Assembly: GCA_016648135.1 (NCBI GenBank)
Contig: JADDOH010000178.1
Span: 310,001-374,000, forward strand
DNA length: 64,000 nt
Source of the DNA: Agrypnia vestita
Taxonomy: Eukaryota; Arthropoda; Insecta; Trichoptera; Phryganeidae
Reading direction: 5' to 3'
Positions 10,842-22,880 of the stretch are shown here, in pieces. Below the pieces are notes generated by a model. That model did not search any database and was not told the DNA's origin. It saw nothing but the letters and a program-made list of their open reading frames with translations. Made by a program: the position numbers and the translations under genes. Each line of letters opens with the position of its first letter. Positions within the stretch are counted from its first letter, which is position 1.

Positions 10842-11108
10842 AAAGTTACCGATATTGCAGAAAGGATAACAAAGTTTAAATAGCAGTGGGCGGGACACGT
10901 AGCGAGACAGTACAGTGGCAGATGGTCACCAAAACTCCTAAAATGGAGACTTTGGAACAATAAAAGAAGAGTAGGGAAACCACAAAAAAGGTGGACAGGA
11001 GACATTGTCCGGCTAGTGGGTCGAAGATGGCAACAAATAGCCCAAGATAGAAAACATTGGAAGGTTTCAGAAGTAGCCTACGTCCAGCAGTGGAACAATT
11101 TTGGCTGA
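10842..11108 (+). pseudogene. LINE reverse-transcriptase C-terminal remnant
   Basis: The frame reads KVTDIAERITKFK, stop, QWAGHVARQYSGRWSPKLLK, then RRVGKPQKRWTGDIVRLVG, RRWQQIAQDRKHWK and EAYVQQWNNFG stop. This is the standard end of arthropod non-LTR proteins (WAGHVAR, GRPQ.RW.DDI, W...AQDR..W, EAYVQQW). One in-frame stop, otherwise colinear. Confidence 0.75.
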
Positions 11109-11734
11109 GAGAAAGAAAAAAAAATGGACAATGTTACTTAAAACACTAATTAAACTTAAACGCTATTTTTTAAATCACACTATTTCGCAATTTATCGCTG
11201 GCCTATCAACTCTTTACTGTCGCTGGATAACACTTTATTTATAATAAGACTCATTAGACTCATAGAAATCGCACTCATCTATTTCTCCACTATCGGTAAG
11301 AACTCGCTTGATTATTTCGCTCGATATTTATCGCCCTGAAATCCAACGACTGGCCACCCGGCCATGTCCCGCAGTTCATTTCGCACCGATCGAAATGTCA
11401 TAACAAACTCCGTACGCGCAGCTGTCAATCCCACTGATAAATGCAAAATGCTGTTTTTTTTTACCTCCTAGATGATTTTAATATTTAGAATAATTTTCTC
11501 GTCGTTTCCAGACTTTTATAGAAGTTCCCCAAATATGTTCTAGTAACTTTTTATACGACGGTCTGACGATGTTTATTAAGAGTTGTCGTGCAATTCATGG
11601 ACGAAGTAAAGTACTGCCGATTTAAACAATTTAAAATAATAATAATTTAAAATTAAATAATTATTATGTCTATAATTAAAATAATCATAAATTTTACTCA
11701 AAAACGGGAATAAAAATATAAAATACCAATAATT

Positions 11735-12130
11735 AAGGTTTAAAATTAAATAATTTATAATTTTTTTACATTAGGGAAGCGGTGAATACCGCACCTATAA
11801 TTAATAACCAAATCAATTTTCCATACAGCCCTTTGTTTAATTTAACTTTCACAAAAGATTTGGTAACACCCACTTTAGATCTCACCCCCTCTCACTCTCT
11901 CCAGTTAGATTCCTGATTGTTCTGTAGGCTAGTTAGTGCATGCATGCTGACAAGATTAACATGCATGTGATAAATATTGGTGAAAGTTTAACAATACTTT
12001 GGTTGTGGTATATAGTGTTGTGAATACGGTAGTGTAATGTTGATTCTGACGAAGAGACGGGTATGTCTCAAAACCGGTAGACCTTAAGTCTGGTAGTGGT
12101 TTTTACTAAGTTATCTAACATTCTATTATA
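11735..12130 (+). mobile_element. Penelope-type 3' end, family A
   Basis: It opens with AAGGTTTAAAATTAAATAAT and TTACATTAGGGAAGCGGTGA, which at 21465 encodes the end of an endonuclease-like frame (LEILYIREAVN). The common family A repeat, the hammerhead motif and the tail (TACTAAGTTATCTAACATTC) follow. Confidence 0.65.
12041..12085 (+). ncRNA. Hammerhead ribozyme-like motif, family A, core damaged
   Basis: CUGACGA, extra A, perfect stem II GAGAC/GUCUC with loop GGGUAU, but AAAAC instead of GAAAC; then ACCGGU and cleavage position A. The G12-type change predicts loss of activity. Confidence 0.6.
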
Positions 12131-12599
12131 TTATATATAATTTAAATACCGATACCCCGAAATTCGTGTAAATTTTATTTTTCCAAAAAAAATATTTCCC
12201 TCAGTAAAATAACCTCTCTTTTCATTTTGACCTTAGGTACCTTAACGCTTTATACAGTCCAATCGATAATCATGCCTTAATTAGAACATAAACGAATGTT
12301 TGTGAAGCAAACTGCAGGTTAGCGGAAACTTATAGAGAGTGTACCGTGATCATCGGTCCACCTAGACAACATTTGACTAAAACTAATACCACCTATGGAC
12401 ATATGGTGAAAAGTGAATCTCTGGTACGGAAATTGGTACCTTAGAGAAGGAATACCCCTACAGAAAAATATGCTTTCAATTTTTACGGTAAAAGTCCCAC
12501 CTGCTCGTCCAAAAGCTGACAAGTGAAATGGGGTGAGGGTTTTGTTCACTAATGGGAATATAGACAGCATTGGTGAAGTTATGCGGAACGAAATGTTAT

Positions 12600-12746
12600 T
12601 CTATATATAAACGAATAACAAAACAATAGAGCAAGTAATGCTATTCAAGTACTCGGGCGTTAAAATATCAATCACTAGCGATCTTTATGAAAGTGTTTGA
12701 GAATAAACAAATAAAGCTGCCATTGTAGCCGGATGCTTGAGAATTA
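12600..12746 (+). pseudogene. LINE reverse-transcriptase remnant, part 1 (before the MITE)
   Basis: The frame TIEQVMLFKYSGVKISITS, then SDLYESV, TNKAAIVAGCLR fits the non-LTR pattern EQV..FKYLGV.I, QTNKAARI.GCLR. The reading breaks at GCLR, exactly where the MITE begins, and resumes at 13369. Confidence 0.7.
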
Positions 12747-13368
12747 GGGTACGAACATGCCAAAGATGCCTCACTGCGATACCTCGCGGTCGCGGTTTCA
12801 GCTCGCTATCTCGATGTCGATACTCGCTGTTTACATGGATGGCGGTGCGAACATGTCGGTTCAGTCGCACCTCGATGTCGATACTCGCTATCCCACAAAG
12901 CAGGAATATTAAAAATCAAATCAATTAGCACCTCCTTATCCATAATTCAATTCACAGTATTTATCAAGTAAAAACAGTTTAAAAGATAACTATAGCGATC
13001 GTGACATGAGCAATACGGGATTAATGACAGATCCATTTGTTTTTACATCGCGGTCGACAGCGAGCAGCGATGTGATCTGGATCGTGATTGGACAGATTCG
13101 CTAGGCTGAGGCGAATATGACCAATCACGAGCCAGAACACATCGCTGCTCGCGGTCGACCGCGATGTGAAAACAAAATATTTTGTTATCACGAAAGCATC
13201 GAGCTAAACCTCCATGTAGGCCGCGATGTATCGCAGTGAGGTATCTTTCGGCATGTGCGTGCGTATCTACTAGCGTGTATTTGTTTTACATGGAGGTGAC
13301 ATCGAGATAGCGAGCTAAACCGCGACCGCGAGGTATCGCAGTGAAGCATCTTTGGCATGTTCGTACCC
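12747..13368. mobile_element. Harbinger-like MITE with TTA target-site duplication
   Basis: The 622-bp element has ~70-bp inverted termini beginning GGGTACGAACATGCCAAAG, flanked by TTA at 12744-12746 and 13369-13371. A 3-bp TWA duplication and G-rich termini are features of PIF/Harbinger elements. The middle (13036-13175) is itself a long palindrome. No transposase. It is much less AT-rich than its surroundings and splits a LINE frame. Confidence 0.75.
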
Positions 13369-13790
13369 TTACTGTGTGGAGAAACACATGTTGATGGAGA
13401 GTAAAATTAAAATCTATAACACTTGTGTAAGACCGAACATGATAAACGATATTAAAACAAGAGCCGACACTACGAGAACTAAAAACCTCTTAAGAACCAC
13501 CGAAATGAAAACTACGTCGCCCATCGCGGGAGTAATCAGAGACATAATACGAAACTCCAAAATTCGGAAGATCTGCAATGTCGAAGATGTCGTACAATGA
13601 GAAGTAAATATTTGGAGGTACTCGAGAGACCACGTAGAGTGAGCGAATTCGTCAAGAGTGGTAAGAATAGCAAATAACGAGATACCTGCAAGCCACAGAA
13701 CTCCAGGAAGACCACCAAAACTATGGAGAGATAGCTGGTCATCCATATCCCAGGAAACGATATGGATGACCAGCTATCGAGAAACAACGG
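13369..13790 (+). pseudogene. LINE reverse-transcriptase remnant, part 2 (after the MITE)
   Basis: ESKIKIYNTCVRPNMINDIK, TRADTTRTKNLLRTTEMKT, VIRDIIRNSKIRKICNVEDV, a stop and then RTPGRPPKLWRDSW follow the pattern ESKIRIYKTCVRP..., TRAETTKTK..LRTTEMKTLR, GRPP.RW.D. Stops and frameshifts are present. The fragment ends in a short hairpin. Confidence 0.75.
13730..13778. repeat. Perfect 20-bp hairpin
   Basis: GATAGCTGGTCATCCATATC and its exact reverse complement flank a 9-nt loop. It lies at the end of a LINE remnant and is a snap-back duplication of the local sequence, not a MITE. Confidence 0.8.
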
Positions 13791-14382
13791 GACATAGTCC
13801 TTACAGAAGCATAAGAAGAAGAAGTTAAACTTATATGTTTGTAACTAAACTTGAAAATATTTTGCAGTAAAAACAGCCATTGCTGCATTTCCGTAGGAAG
13901 TAAGGAGGTCAACAATTTGTTTTCCAAGAAATCTTTTGAAGTAAACTTGGCCAAGCGGCACGGAAAGAGGTAAATAGAAACCTTAGTAAAATTTGCATTA
14001 CCAAAGTAATTAATTAAAGCAACGATACCTCGCGACGACGCCCGCCATCAAATCAAGACGAATTTCTTTAATTAAATTTTACAAAAAATTTCTCGCTTTA
14101 GTAAATGGTTCAGTGATTAATTTCCTTATTTTTAACTGACCTGGCAGTGACTTTTTAGTGCAATGTAATTATTCTAACTTTCATCAAAGTAAACTTTATA
14201 ACACACAAACGAAAACGTAGGTATAAAAATATTCGATAGCCTGCCAAAGGAAATTCAAAATATGGAGAATATAAGGAGGTTTAAACTGAAGTGCAAAAAT
14301 TTTATTATAAAAATTTTTAAAAGATAAGATGGAATGCAATATGTCTAAGTGAAATCATGTATAAGCCCACACAACATTATGT

Positions 14383-14676
14383 GTGGAACTAAAAAACACT
14401 CTATGTAAGGAGCCAAACGTAACAAAATTTATAAAACTGGGAAGACTTCGGTGGCTGGGTCATGTGGAGAGAATGTCCGAGCATCAAGCACCAAAGTCCC
14501 TGCTGAATTCAAGGCCAATAGGGCGAAGGAGCTTAGGAAGGCCAAAATTAAGATGGAGTGACAACGTCCTCAAAGACATCTCTACTTTTGAGCTTCGGAA
14601 CTGGAGAGAGCTGGCACTAGACCGAGATGAGTGGAGGAAAATTATTGAGAAGGCCAAGACCCACCAAGGGTTGTAG
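14383..14676 (+). pseudogene. LINE C-terminus with intact final frame
   Basis: An open frame contains KLGRLRWLGHVERMSEHQAP, GRRSLGRPKLRWSDNV, NWRELALDRDEWRKIIEKAK and THQGL stop, followed by a GATGATGATGATGA tail. This is the classical end of a non-LTR reverse-transcriptase protein; only the last ~95 codons remain. The lack of stops suggests a fairly young 5'-truncated insertion. Confidence 0.8.
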
Positions 14677-14699
14677 TGGTGATGATGATGATGAAAATA

Positions 14700-17600
14700 A
14701 AATCAAAAATAAACAATTAAGAACCCGCTGAAGCACAGGGAACTCCATTCCTTCAGGGGTCAATAAGAGTGGCGTATTAGTATCCAGCTTGAAGATATTC
14801 AGTTAAGTCGGATACCCATTCAATTCCTGCCTAACCTGATTTCTATCCTATCGGGTTGCGCAAAACTAATTAAACTTATAATTTCAGTCCATACAGGGAT
14901 TCAATTCCGGGGCCGTCTTATTGGGAATGTATCAGACTGTACAGTACATCAAGTTAGAACTATTTTTGTAGCTTAAGTCAGTCAAGTTGGGCTAATGACG
15001 CTAATCGATTTCCATAGACGTTTTAATGGAAATTGATGATGTCCTGACTCTTCCTGCCCGAGCGCCCGAAATTAACTTGGATTCAATGAACAATGTTCAC
15101 ACAAATGCGAAATTTAATGGCAAACGTCGAATTGGAATATTCGTGTGTAAAATTTAATTAAATATCTATTCAGGGGATACTAAATATTAACTTAGTATTT
15201 AATATTAAATTCAGTATTTTATTTTAAATTAAGTACTTAGTTAAATTATTCAGATAAATTATTGATGTCTCTAAAGCTATATGGTAGGCATGAATGGAAG
15301 TCGTAATTGGGCTTACAACCTATCTTTAAGGCTGGCTTAAGTATGACAAGTTTTACAAAATGTTACGTTCTCCGACTACACCTTTCTATCATTTGTTTGT
15401 ACAAAATCAAAAAAAAAACCTGTAAATTAATATGCAGTGCATTATATATTAATGATTCTCAATGATTGCATCCCCTATTTTATTGCGTATTGCTGCCTTT
15501 AATTTAAACCCCACATATTTTCATAAGTCATTCATAGTTGAAAACTTGTCAATCTCACGAAACAATATAAATTGTAAAAAAATTCCAATAAAAAATTTCT
15601 TAAAGCATACTAATAAAAATATTGAGAATATAAACTGGTCAATAAAAGGAGTAAAAAAAATTAAAATATATTTATACGTATTCTAATGCACATATTTCAC
15701 AATTTATATCAATATCATACACATAAAATAGAATATTGCTTCATGCTCTAGCCAAAAAAAATATAGAAGTCTCACTTACCAGCAACGACATATAATATTC
15801 ATTTACCGTAAGAGAGATCTCCTTCTCTTTAAATGAAGTAACTAAATAAATGTATGGGTCTATATTCTGAAAATATTTTAAAATAATCGTGATTTTCCTT
15901 TTACCCTTAACTTTCAATATTTAAAGAAAATGTGTTTTAAAGTTATTTAAACCAGTAAAATCATTTCTTCTCATTTGATACGCTTAAAAATATCGAAACG
16001 GATGATGGCGGACTTTAAATTGACGGATTTATACTAGAAAGAGTAGATATAGTAATGTACCTGGAATACAGATTAAATTAAAACTGGGACCCTTGTAGGT
16101 CCACCTTTGTCCTAAGGAGTTAGTCTTCTTAAGATGCGCCGAGAGAAACATTTTAGAATGCGACGAAGTTGGGACGCATCATGCAACATAATTTTTTCAC
16201 ACCAGGAAGTCACGACACACGAGTGATATTTAACCATGAACAATTGGTTACATATCACTAATATAATAATTTATTTTTTTTTATTGTGGGAAACATACAG
16301 TATAATGTAATAAAAAAATTATATAATATCAAAAAAATATTCCTTTAGCATGACCAGTGAAGTTTCCTCGAAGCTGGTAAAAATAAACTAAGTAAAAAAA
16401 TAAGATAAAGAATATGTGATAAATAATAAATATAATAAAGATTTTAATTATGATAATGCATAAAATCGGAAGGGTGGGAAGAGGGAAGGAGTGGGATACA
16501 ATTAAAGAAGTATTAAATTTATTTCAATAATCATAAATGAGATTACGGAGTTTCATTTTAAATATAAGCAAATTGTCAATAAAAATGTCTAGGTTATTGA
16601 TAGAATTTAACAGATCGTATTTTGAAACGAGTTATAAAGCAGTTTTTTAAGTAGTTAGTCTTACCAAAATTTGGGTAAAATAAATTATTTGAACGCGTTG
16701 AGTATGTAGGACAGCTTAAACCTATTTGCTCTAATAAATAGGGTGAGTCAATCAAGTTATTCAAGATTTTATAAAGATCTTGTATGTAATAATATATGTT
16801 CTAAAAATTGCATATGCTCCAGGCGGTTTTATTAAGGAAAATGCTGTTATGAAAATTGCATATGTTCCGGTCGCTTTTATTGTCGCTTCTTATATGTTTG
16901 AAGATTTATTTTTTATATTATAATTGAGTTCAAAGTATTATTATGTTATTAATTGAGTTTTAAGCTTTTTGTTTTATTTACTGTTTTTTTAGGGAGAAAG
17001 ATAATTTATCCGTTGATGGAGAAACATCATTAATTATCTAATTCTACCTTGAGCACGTGGTTTTCAATGCATGCCAAAGAACTTTCACTTCTAACCTGTG
17101 CATGTTTTTTTAGTTTTTGTTGTATTAAGCAACCATTCATCGGGAAATACGATTGAACTTCAACAAAATAGGTGACCATGTGACGCTAGACGAAAATTGT
17201 TTTCCGGGTCTTTCCAGCGTCGATTATTTAAATGTCTATTTTTATTAAATGTCTCTGCTATAAAAGTGAAGAGGAGTATATAAATAATATTTAATGTGAT
17301 ATTATAAAATGATTTATGAACTCTGCTTACTTATCCTATCTCGGTATTTAATTAGTAAATTTAATGACGTTTCTCTAGACACGCACACATGAATTAAGGG
17401 TGCGTGTCGCGGCGCGCGTGACTGCTAATCGTTTGTATAACCTTGCTTGCGTAGCCACAGATTGAGCATTCAGGTTTCATAAAAAATATACTTTTATTTT
17501 AAGGGTATTATTTTTAAAAATTAATAGATATAATGTTTCAAAAATACCCACCTAATTCACAGAAACTCAGAAAACAGGAGTTAGGGCTTACCGTTTTCCA

Positions 17601-17880
17601 CTTCTCTTCACAGTTTTATATAGAGTTTCCAAGCTTTATATATCTCCAGCGATTACTGAGCTCACATTCGGCAGTTAGGGGGTCACCACTTACGCGATAA
17701 GCGGTGACTAAAAGCAGAAATTATTTATTTTAAGGTATACAGGCAAAAGTCTCAAAAAAGTGAGCTATGTTTAAGAATTGATTGCTTTAAAAATCTATAA
17801 ATTAAAAATTTAAGTTGTTAAAACTAAAAGAAGGCAAATTAGGACGATTTTTATACGAAAGGTAAATTTTCGTGAAATAA
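14700..17880. other. AT-rich interval without a recognised gene
   Basis: No coding motif was seen on either strand. A local 48-bp-spaced duplication (AAAATTGCATATGCTCCAGG and AAAATTGCATATGTTCCGGT) lies near 16805-16886. GC-rich CGCGGCGCGCGTG occurs near 17409. Confidence 0.5.
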
Positions 17881-17889
17881 GGTAATTAA

Positions 17890-18160
17890 ATAGTAATGAC
17901 AGGCACAGTATTTATAAAATTGAAATTACTTCAGTGGCTGGGACATGAGAAAACGAGCACTGAAGTGTCTGCTGAATTGAAGACCAATAAAGCAAAGGAG
18001 CTAAACAATGAGAAAACTAAGATAATGTTCTCTAAGACATACCTTGGAGATCCAGAACTGGAAAGAGCTGGCACAAGACCGAGATGAGCGAAGGAAGACT
18101 CTAGAGGAGGCCAAAACCTACTTGGGGTTGTAGAGCCAATAGTGATGATGAATGACAGGC
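17890..18160 (+). pseudogene. Decayed LINE C-terminus, same type as 14383
   Basis: FIKLKLLQWLGHE, then DPELERAGTRPR and, in another frame, the equivalents of LAQDRDERRKT and EEAKTYLGL stop, with a GATGATGAATGA tail, parallel 14383-14676. Several indels and stops. Confidence 0.65.
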
Positions 18161-18639
18161 TGTATCGTTTAGAATTTGGAAGATCGTTGAATAAACACAG
18201 TCATCCAAGATCCCACTTGACTGAAAAAATTATCACAAACTCGGTGGGAATGCGCGCCAGCGAATAACAATAATAGAGAATAGACATGATGACAGATTCT
18301 GAAATAATCTTCTACAATGTAGGTACACGTCTACTATTACCGAAAATAACATTTTTTCAGTAATAAACTAAGGTTTTACGCAAATCATTGCATTTTCATA
18401 TACCATTTCGCGCAAAAACGCCCGCAGCTGTCATTCATTGTTTACGTGACGTCAAGCCTTGGTAAACATTGCATTGTGTCTATGGCAACGGTTCAGAGAC
18501 ACGGTGATGGGAACTTAGGCATGACGTCATTCGCTCTGACCGGTGTCTCAGCTAAAATGGTGGATTGCACAATTTTATAATTTTATTTTATTGAAAATCT
18601 TATTAATCTCAATGTGTAAATTAAAACTGGATCGTTTTT

Positions 18640-18926
18640 TATATTCTTTCACAATATTTTCTTCACTAAATTCGCTTATTCTTTAATTATTTTATACTGT
18701 CATCATGCCTGTTGTAAATAGAGTTATTGATGATGATGACTGGAATAGGTACAGACCGTAGCAAGATTGAATAATCTTTATAATAGAGCGTTTTTTTAAA
18801 TCCTTCCAAAATATTTTCTTCTCTAAAATCGCTTATTCTTTAATTCTTTAATACTGTCATTGTATATAGAGCTATTGATGATGATGACAGGAACAGGTAC
18901 AGACTGTAACAAGATTGAACAATCCT
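18640..18926 (+). repeat. Diverged tandem duplication, ~155-bp period
   Basis: Two units (about 18640-18775 and 18793-18926) share AATATTTTCTTC, TCGCTTATTCTTTAATT, TACTGTCAT, ATTGATGATGATGAC and AGGTACAGAC.GTA.CAAGAT. No coding sense was recognised. The preceding ~100 bp (near 18420-18550) contain GACGTCA motifs and are less AT-rich. Confidence 0.6.
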
Positions 18927-19464
18927 TCCTGATTTTAATCTAGCCTATTTTTCGATGCGTTACAAACACATTTCTTCACTGCCCTCTGAGTGAGTCTCCA
19001 GCCCTATCGTGACAACCCATTCTCACGAGGGGTTGCGCCCTTTAAATAAACCTTTAATGGCGAATCGATATTCCTATTTATACTTTGGACTAATACTTTC
19101 CCTCACATCCTTCGGTCGATAAGTCGATTGTGGCTCGAGCCAACGCTGGATAGATTCATAAATCAACCATCATCAAGAATTTAACCAATCATTGCGTGAT
19201 TCCAATTCAAAGAATATATAAAAATAACAAATCATTTTTCTACTTATGCTTTATTGCAAATGTTGACTTTCGGGGGATAAGTTGTAGTTGTACGTAAAAA
19301 AATGATGAAGGGTTAACTTTGCATAGTAATGCGTTTCTAAGTCAGTTTGTCGTTCTGTGTTATCACGGTCAGGAAGCGTGATTTTTAGGTCAGTTTAATA
19401 TTTGAAAGGAGAACAGAAAAGAATATCCACGGTTTTATATAAGTGGACATTACTTTTAGAATGT

Positions 19465-19655
19465 TTGAGTAGCTTATTGGTCTTGTGGTTAGGACTCTCG
19501 CCTCGTGATCCAAAGGTCGCAGGTTCGAATCTCACTCCAGACAAGCAAGTTTGTCCTATTTTCATAGCGCAAGCGTTTAGCTTAATTTGAAAATAGTAAG
19601 AATATTGATGTGACACGAATTCCGTGTTCGCATCTCTATTTTTTTTTTTAAAAAA
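19465..19655 (+). mobile_element. tRNA-derived SINE
   Basis: A tRNA-like head has A box TAGCTTATTGG and B box GGTTCGAATCT, a middle TAGCTTAATTTGAAAATAGT, and a 3' part ATTGATGTGACACG.ATTCCGT ending at CATCTCTATTT with an A/T run. Copies occur at 40130 and 43513. Transcription by polymerase III is inferred from the boxes. Confidence 0.8.
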
Positions 19656-20284
19656 AAAAATAATTTAGGCGGTGGATACGGAGTTCAAATGCTACGATTG
19701 AGGCAGAAGCCAAAAGGAAAATAAGCAGTCTGGCGGGCTCAAGGTAGTTGTAGGCTTCTAAATAGAGCATGCAATTTCTGGAAATCGCCTATGTAAGTTT
19801 TCTCATCACACCGTACTTGGACTTTGTATTACTTTCTTTCTTCTTATCTATCTGTCACAAAGACACATATTTTTTTTATTTGTATGCCAAAAAAATGACC
19901 ATCTGGTGCTGTGTAACAATCGGCTCTTTCCATTTTATTCCACTCATTAATACTTCTTGTATTGCTCACACTTTCATGAAATCATTTTCATCCAAACGAA
20001 CCCAGTGGGCTATATTAGGCCGAGAAATTTCGCAGTCTATACGAAACCTTATGCAAACGGTATAAGGCTTGATTCCTTAATCTTTCTGAATAATTTTATT
20101 TTTCCCATGTACATGCGGTCGTTTACTTGCAGCTTGAGATAGAGTGGTTATCAAAGACCACGATTTCAGACGAGTCAAATTTCTGGGTGATCAAACATCG
20201 GAAATATAATTAATTAAGGCCCACCGTCGACGTCAGGAAACCGTCTATAATAGTTTTTCTTGCGTTTTTTAATTAATTACTGAA

Positions 20285-20467
20285 TTGATACAACAGGCTT
20301 TAGTAAATCATGTAGTGTCGCAACCTGGCAACACCGCAGCGGGATCAAGACCGGCGACCCAGACCGCGGCCAAAGCGAACCAGACATTCCATCGCTCGCC
20401 CCATTTAGTCAACCAAGCTTTAGTCACTTTTTCGAGTATTAGCATTGTTATCGAAATTTTGAAATAA
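20285..20467 (+). other. GC-rich patch with short open frame, not recognised
   Basis: About 100 bp (20305-20405) are clearly more GC-rich than the surroundings and open in one frame (GNTAAGSRPATQTAAKAN). No splice-site pair or family motif supports an exon. Possibly a repeat fragment. Confidence 0.15.
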
Positions 20468-20595
20468 ATATTAAATTAGAATAATAGTTACAATGTTAAT
20501 AAACAGTCTTATTATTCTCCCGCATTTTGATAATAGTAGATTACTCCGACCAAATTAGCCAATATCTATCAGTCACCACGACTCGGTAAAGATTT

Positions 20596-20670
20596 ATTTT
20601 AACCTCACCAGGAAACTAACCCGAGACCCTTGGTGACATTCATACAAGGAGCGCTGACCTCAAATTAATG
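20596..20670 (-). repeat. Decayed tRNA-derived SINE head
   Basis: CCTCACCAGGAAACTAACCC and GAGACCC parallel the B-box side of the minus-strand SINE at 10087-10161. The A-box side is poorly kept. Confidence 0.35.
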
Positions 20671-20999
20671 GGAATATATTAATATTTGAGTAAAAAAAGA
20701 ATGAATATAATAATTGAAACTTATATAAACATTACCCACCGTTTAAAATTCATATACTTAATAAACGTTTATAAAATTCATTTTCTCTCGAAAAATAACA
20801 GCATTTATGATATTATTATTTTTAATTTAAAAAAACGAAATACTGGAGGTAGTAAAACGTAAAGAAAATTTATGAAACACAAATATATTCTTAAAGGTAA
20901 AACGATAAATGTGGTAATTCTACGAAATGTGTGGGTTCAGATATTTTTTCGGTATTTTTCGTGACCCAAAATCCGTGAAATTTTAATAATAACAATAAG

Positions 21000-21125
21000 T
21001 TTTGGTGTATAGTAATGTGAACATAGTAGTGTAGTGTTGATCCTGACGAAGAGACGGGTATGTCTCGAAACTGGTAGACCTAAAATCTGGTAGTGGTGTA
21101 TACTAATTTAACTAACATTCTGTTA
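21000..21125 (+). mobile_element. Truncated Penelope-type repeat, family A
   Basis: It begins inside the family A repeat (GGTGTATAGTAATGTGAACA), has the best preserved family A hammerhead motif in the window, and ends in GGTGTATACTAATTTAACTA. A fuller copy lies 300 bp downstream in the same orientation. Confidence 0.6.
21037..21082 (+). ncRNA. Hammerhead ribozyme-like motif, family A, intact core
   Basis: CUGACGA, extra A, perfect stem II GAGAC/GUCUC with loop GGGUAU, GAAAC, stem III ACUGGU, cleavage position A, then GACC. Stem I is GAUC against GACC (two pairs next to the core). All catalytic core bases are present. Confidence 0.7.
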
Positions 21126-21129
21126 TAAC

Positions 21130-21340
21130 GTACCTCTATTCCATGTACTTATTCCATACGATTGGGCCTACTACACTAAAGGTGCTTTCATAGAAGGTAG
21201 CTGTGTTATCTCTGCTGAATTCTATTAAAATGTTGGCGCCTTGTGGTTTTTTGAACCTCAGTATGACATTTTTCCACGTTAGTATCTTTTAGCTGTTGTT
21301 TGCAGTATGGTTCCAAGTTGCTTACGGTTTTGTACACCAT
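21130..21340 (-). pseudogene. Jockey/CR1-like RT C-terminal fragment
   Basis: On the minus strand LRFKKPQGANILIEFSRDN, then TATFYESTFSVVGPIVWNKY, resembles the end of Jockey/CR1-type proteins (..F.YRGPVLWNSLP). Short and lying between two family A repeats. Confidence 0.4.
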
Positions 21341-21429
21341 TGGACATGGCTTGTAGTCCAAGCCTTTTCCAAGGATTACCAGTTCTATATGTCTTCAGAC
21401 CTTATCTTACACCTCTCTTATGAATTCAT

Positions 21430-21865
21430 CGCTTCATCAAGCAAGCAAAATCTCTTACTTAATAATAAAGGTTTAAAATTAAATAATTTAGAAATTCTTT
21501 ACATTAGGGAAGCGGTGAATAATAAAGCAATTATCTGATTAAGAACCAAATCCATTTTCCATATAGCCCTTTGTTTAATTTAACTTTCACAAAAGATTTG
21601 GCAACACCCACATTAGACCCCGCCCCCTCTCACTCTCTTTCGTTAGATTCCTGAATGTTCTGTAGGCTAGTGCATGCTTGTCTCTGACAAGATTAACATG
21701 CCTGTGATGAATATTGGTGAAAGTTTAACCATTCTATGGTTGGGGTGTATAGTGTTGTGAATTTAGTAGCGTAGTGTTGGTCCTGACGAAGAGCGGGTAC
21801 GTCTCAAAACCGGTAGACCGTAAATCTGGCAGTGGTTTTTACCAAGTTAACTAACATTCTGTTAA
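21430..21865 (+). mobile_element. Penelope-type 3' end, family A, with endonuclease C-terminal remnant
   Basis: The frame GLKLNNLEILYIREAVNNKA at 21470-21535 matches the C-terminal tail seen at 50800 (KINNL.IPYIRKTENNKAPF). The family A repeat, hammerhead motif and tail (TTAACTAACATTCTGTT) follow. Confidence 0.65.
21777..21823 (+). ncRNA. Hammerhead ribozyme-like motif, family A
   Basis: CUGACGA and an extra A are followed by a damaged stem II (GAGCGGGUACGUCUC) and AAAAC in place of GAAAC. Stem I is a perfect GGUC/GACC, stem III ACCGGU, cleavage position A. Probably inactive, but it shows the ancestral stem I. Confidence 0.6.
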
Positions 21866-21959
21866 AATAATGTTGGATGTATTGGAATTAACTGAACCGA
21901 GAAGAAATGGTTTTTAACTAATCAACTTATTGAAGGCAGATAAAACGATACAATTTCGA

Positions 21960-22880
21960 GTGCACAACTAATTGAAAAAGTTGTCCCCCAAGGATTGGTG
22001 TTGTGTCCTTTATTATGTATTATTATTACGAAATACAGAACGAATGTCTTGAAAATTGCGAGATTAAAATATTCTTATATAAATTAATTAAAATTTAACT
22101 TGAAATAATATTCACGAATGTGTTTTTAAAATTCAGAATGAACTAGAGCACAGTTATATGACTAAATGTAACAGTAATAAATTAAAATTTAACGCCTCCA
22201 AAGGCAAAATTGTGAATATTGGTAAAGAAAATTAGAGTATTTATAATTCATTCAGAATAAATAATGAAAACATTGAAGAGGTGAATGAAATCAATTATTT
22301 AGGAGTAACGATTGACAACAAACTGAAATTCGACCAACATATTTTTAATATTACAAAGAAAATGACTGATAAAGGCGCGTTTTTAAGTAGAACAAGAAGG
22401 AAACATGAAAACCTCCCAATCGATACATGATTAATTCCATAGCCAATCCACATATGCAGAACTTTTCAATAATATAATTTTGACAAATAAAAATTAGAAT
22501 TTCAAAAGAAAGCCAATACGACTATTTTAAGAGGTAATCAATATAAAACAATTAAAATGTCTGCAAAATCAGCTTAAGTTAATGACAGTTAAGAAATAAG
22601 TTATTCAATATGTCCCAGTACATATATACGAAATCAAAAACCGATTAGTTTCATTATATGAACATTAATATGAAACATAATTTTAAGACCTAAAATTAGT
22701 CTACGAGAAGTCAGTGGGATTTAGACTTCCACAACACAAAATTGGCATGAACGCAAAATAATTTATACTACACAGGTTTGACAATTGTCAATGACTTGCC
22801 ATTAAATATAAAGGATGCAAGTAATCTCACTGCTTTTCATAAATTAAGTGCACAGTATAAATTTAATACATGATTTTTAT
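21960..22880 (+). pseudogene. Jockey/CR1-type non-LTR reverse-transcriptase remnant
   Basis: VPQGLVLCPLLCIII (21985) resembles the RT motif VPQGSVLGPLLF. NYLGVTIDNKLKFDQHIFNI (22290) and KMTDKGAFLSRTRR match the later region YLGV.ID..L.F..HI...; a degraded C-terminal part ends near GFRLPQHKIG. The usual YADD box region is destroyed. Many stops and frameshifts. Confidence 0.7.

Noticed and set aside
13414..13954. Minus-strand open frames as genes
   Set aside because: They are antisense to the plus-strand LINE remnant with ESKIKIY and RTTEMKT motifs.
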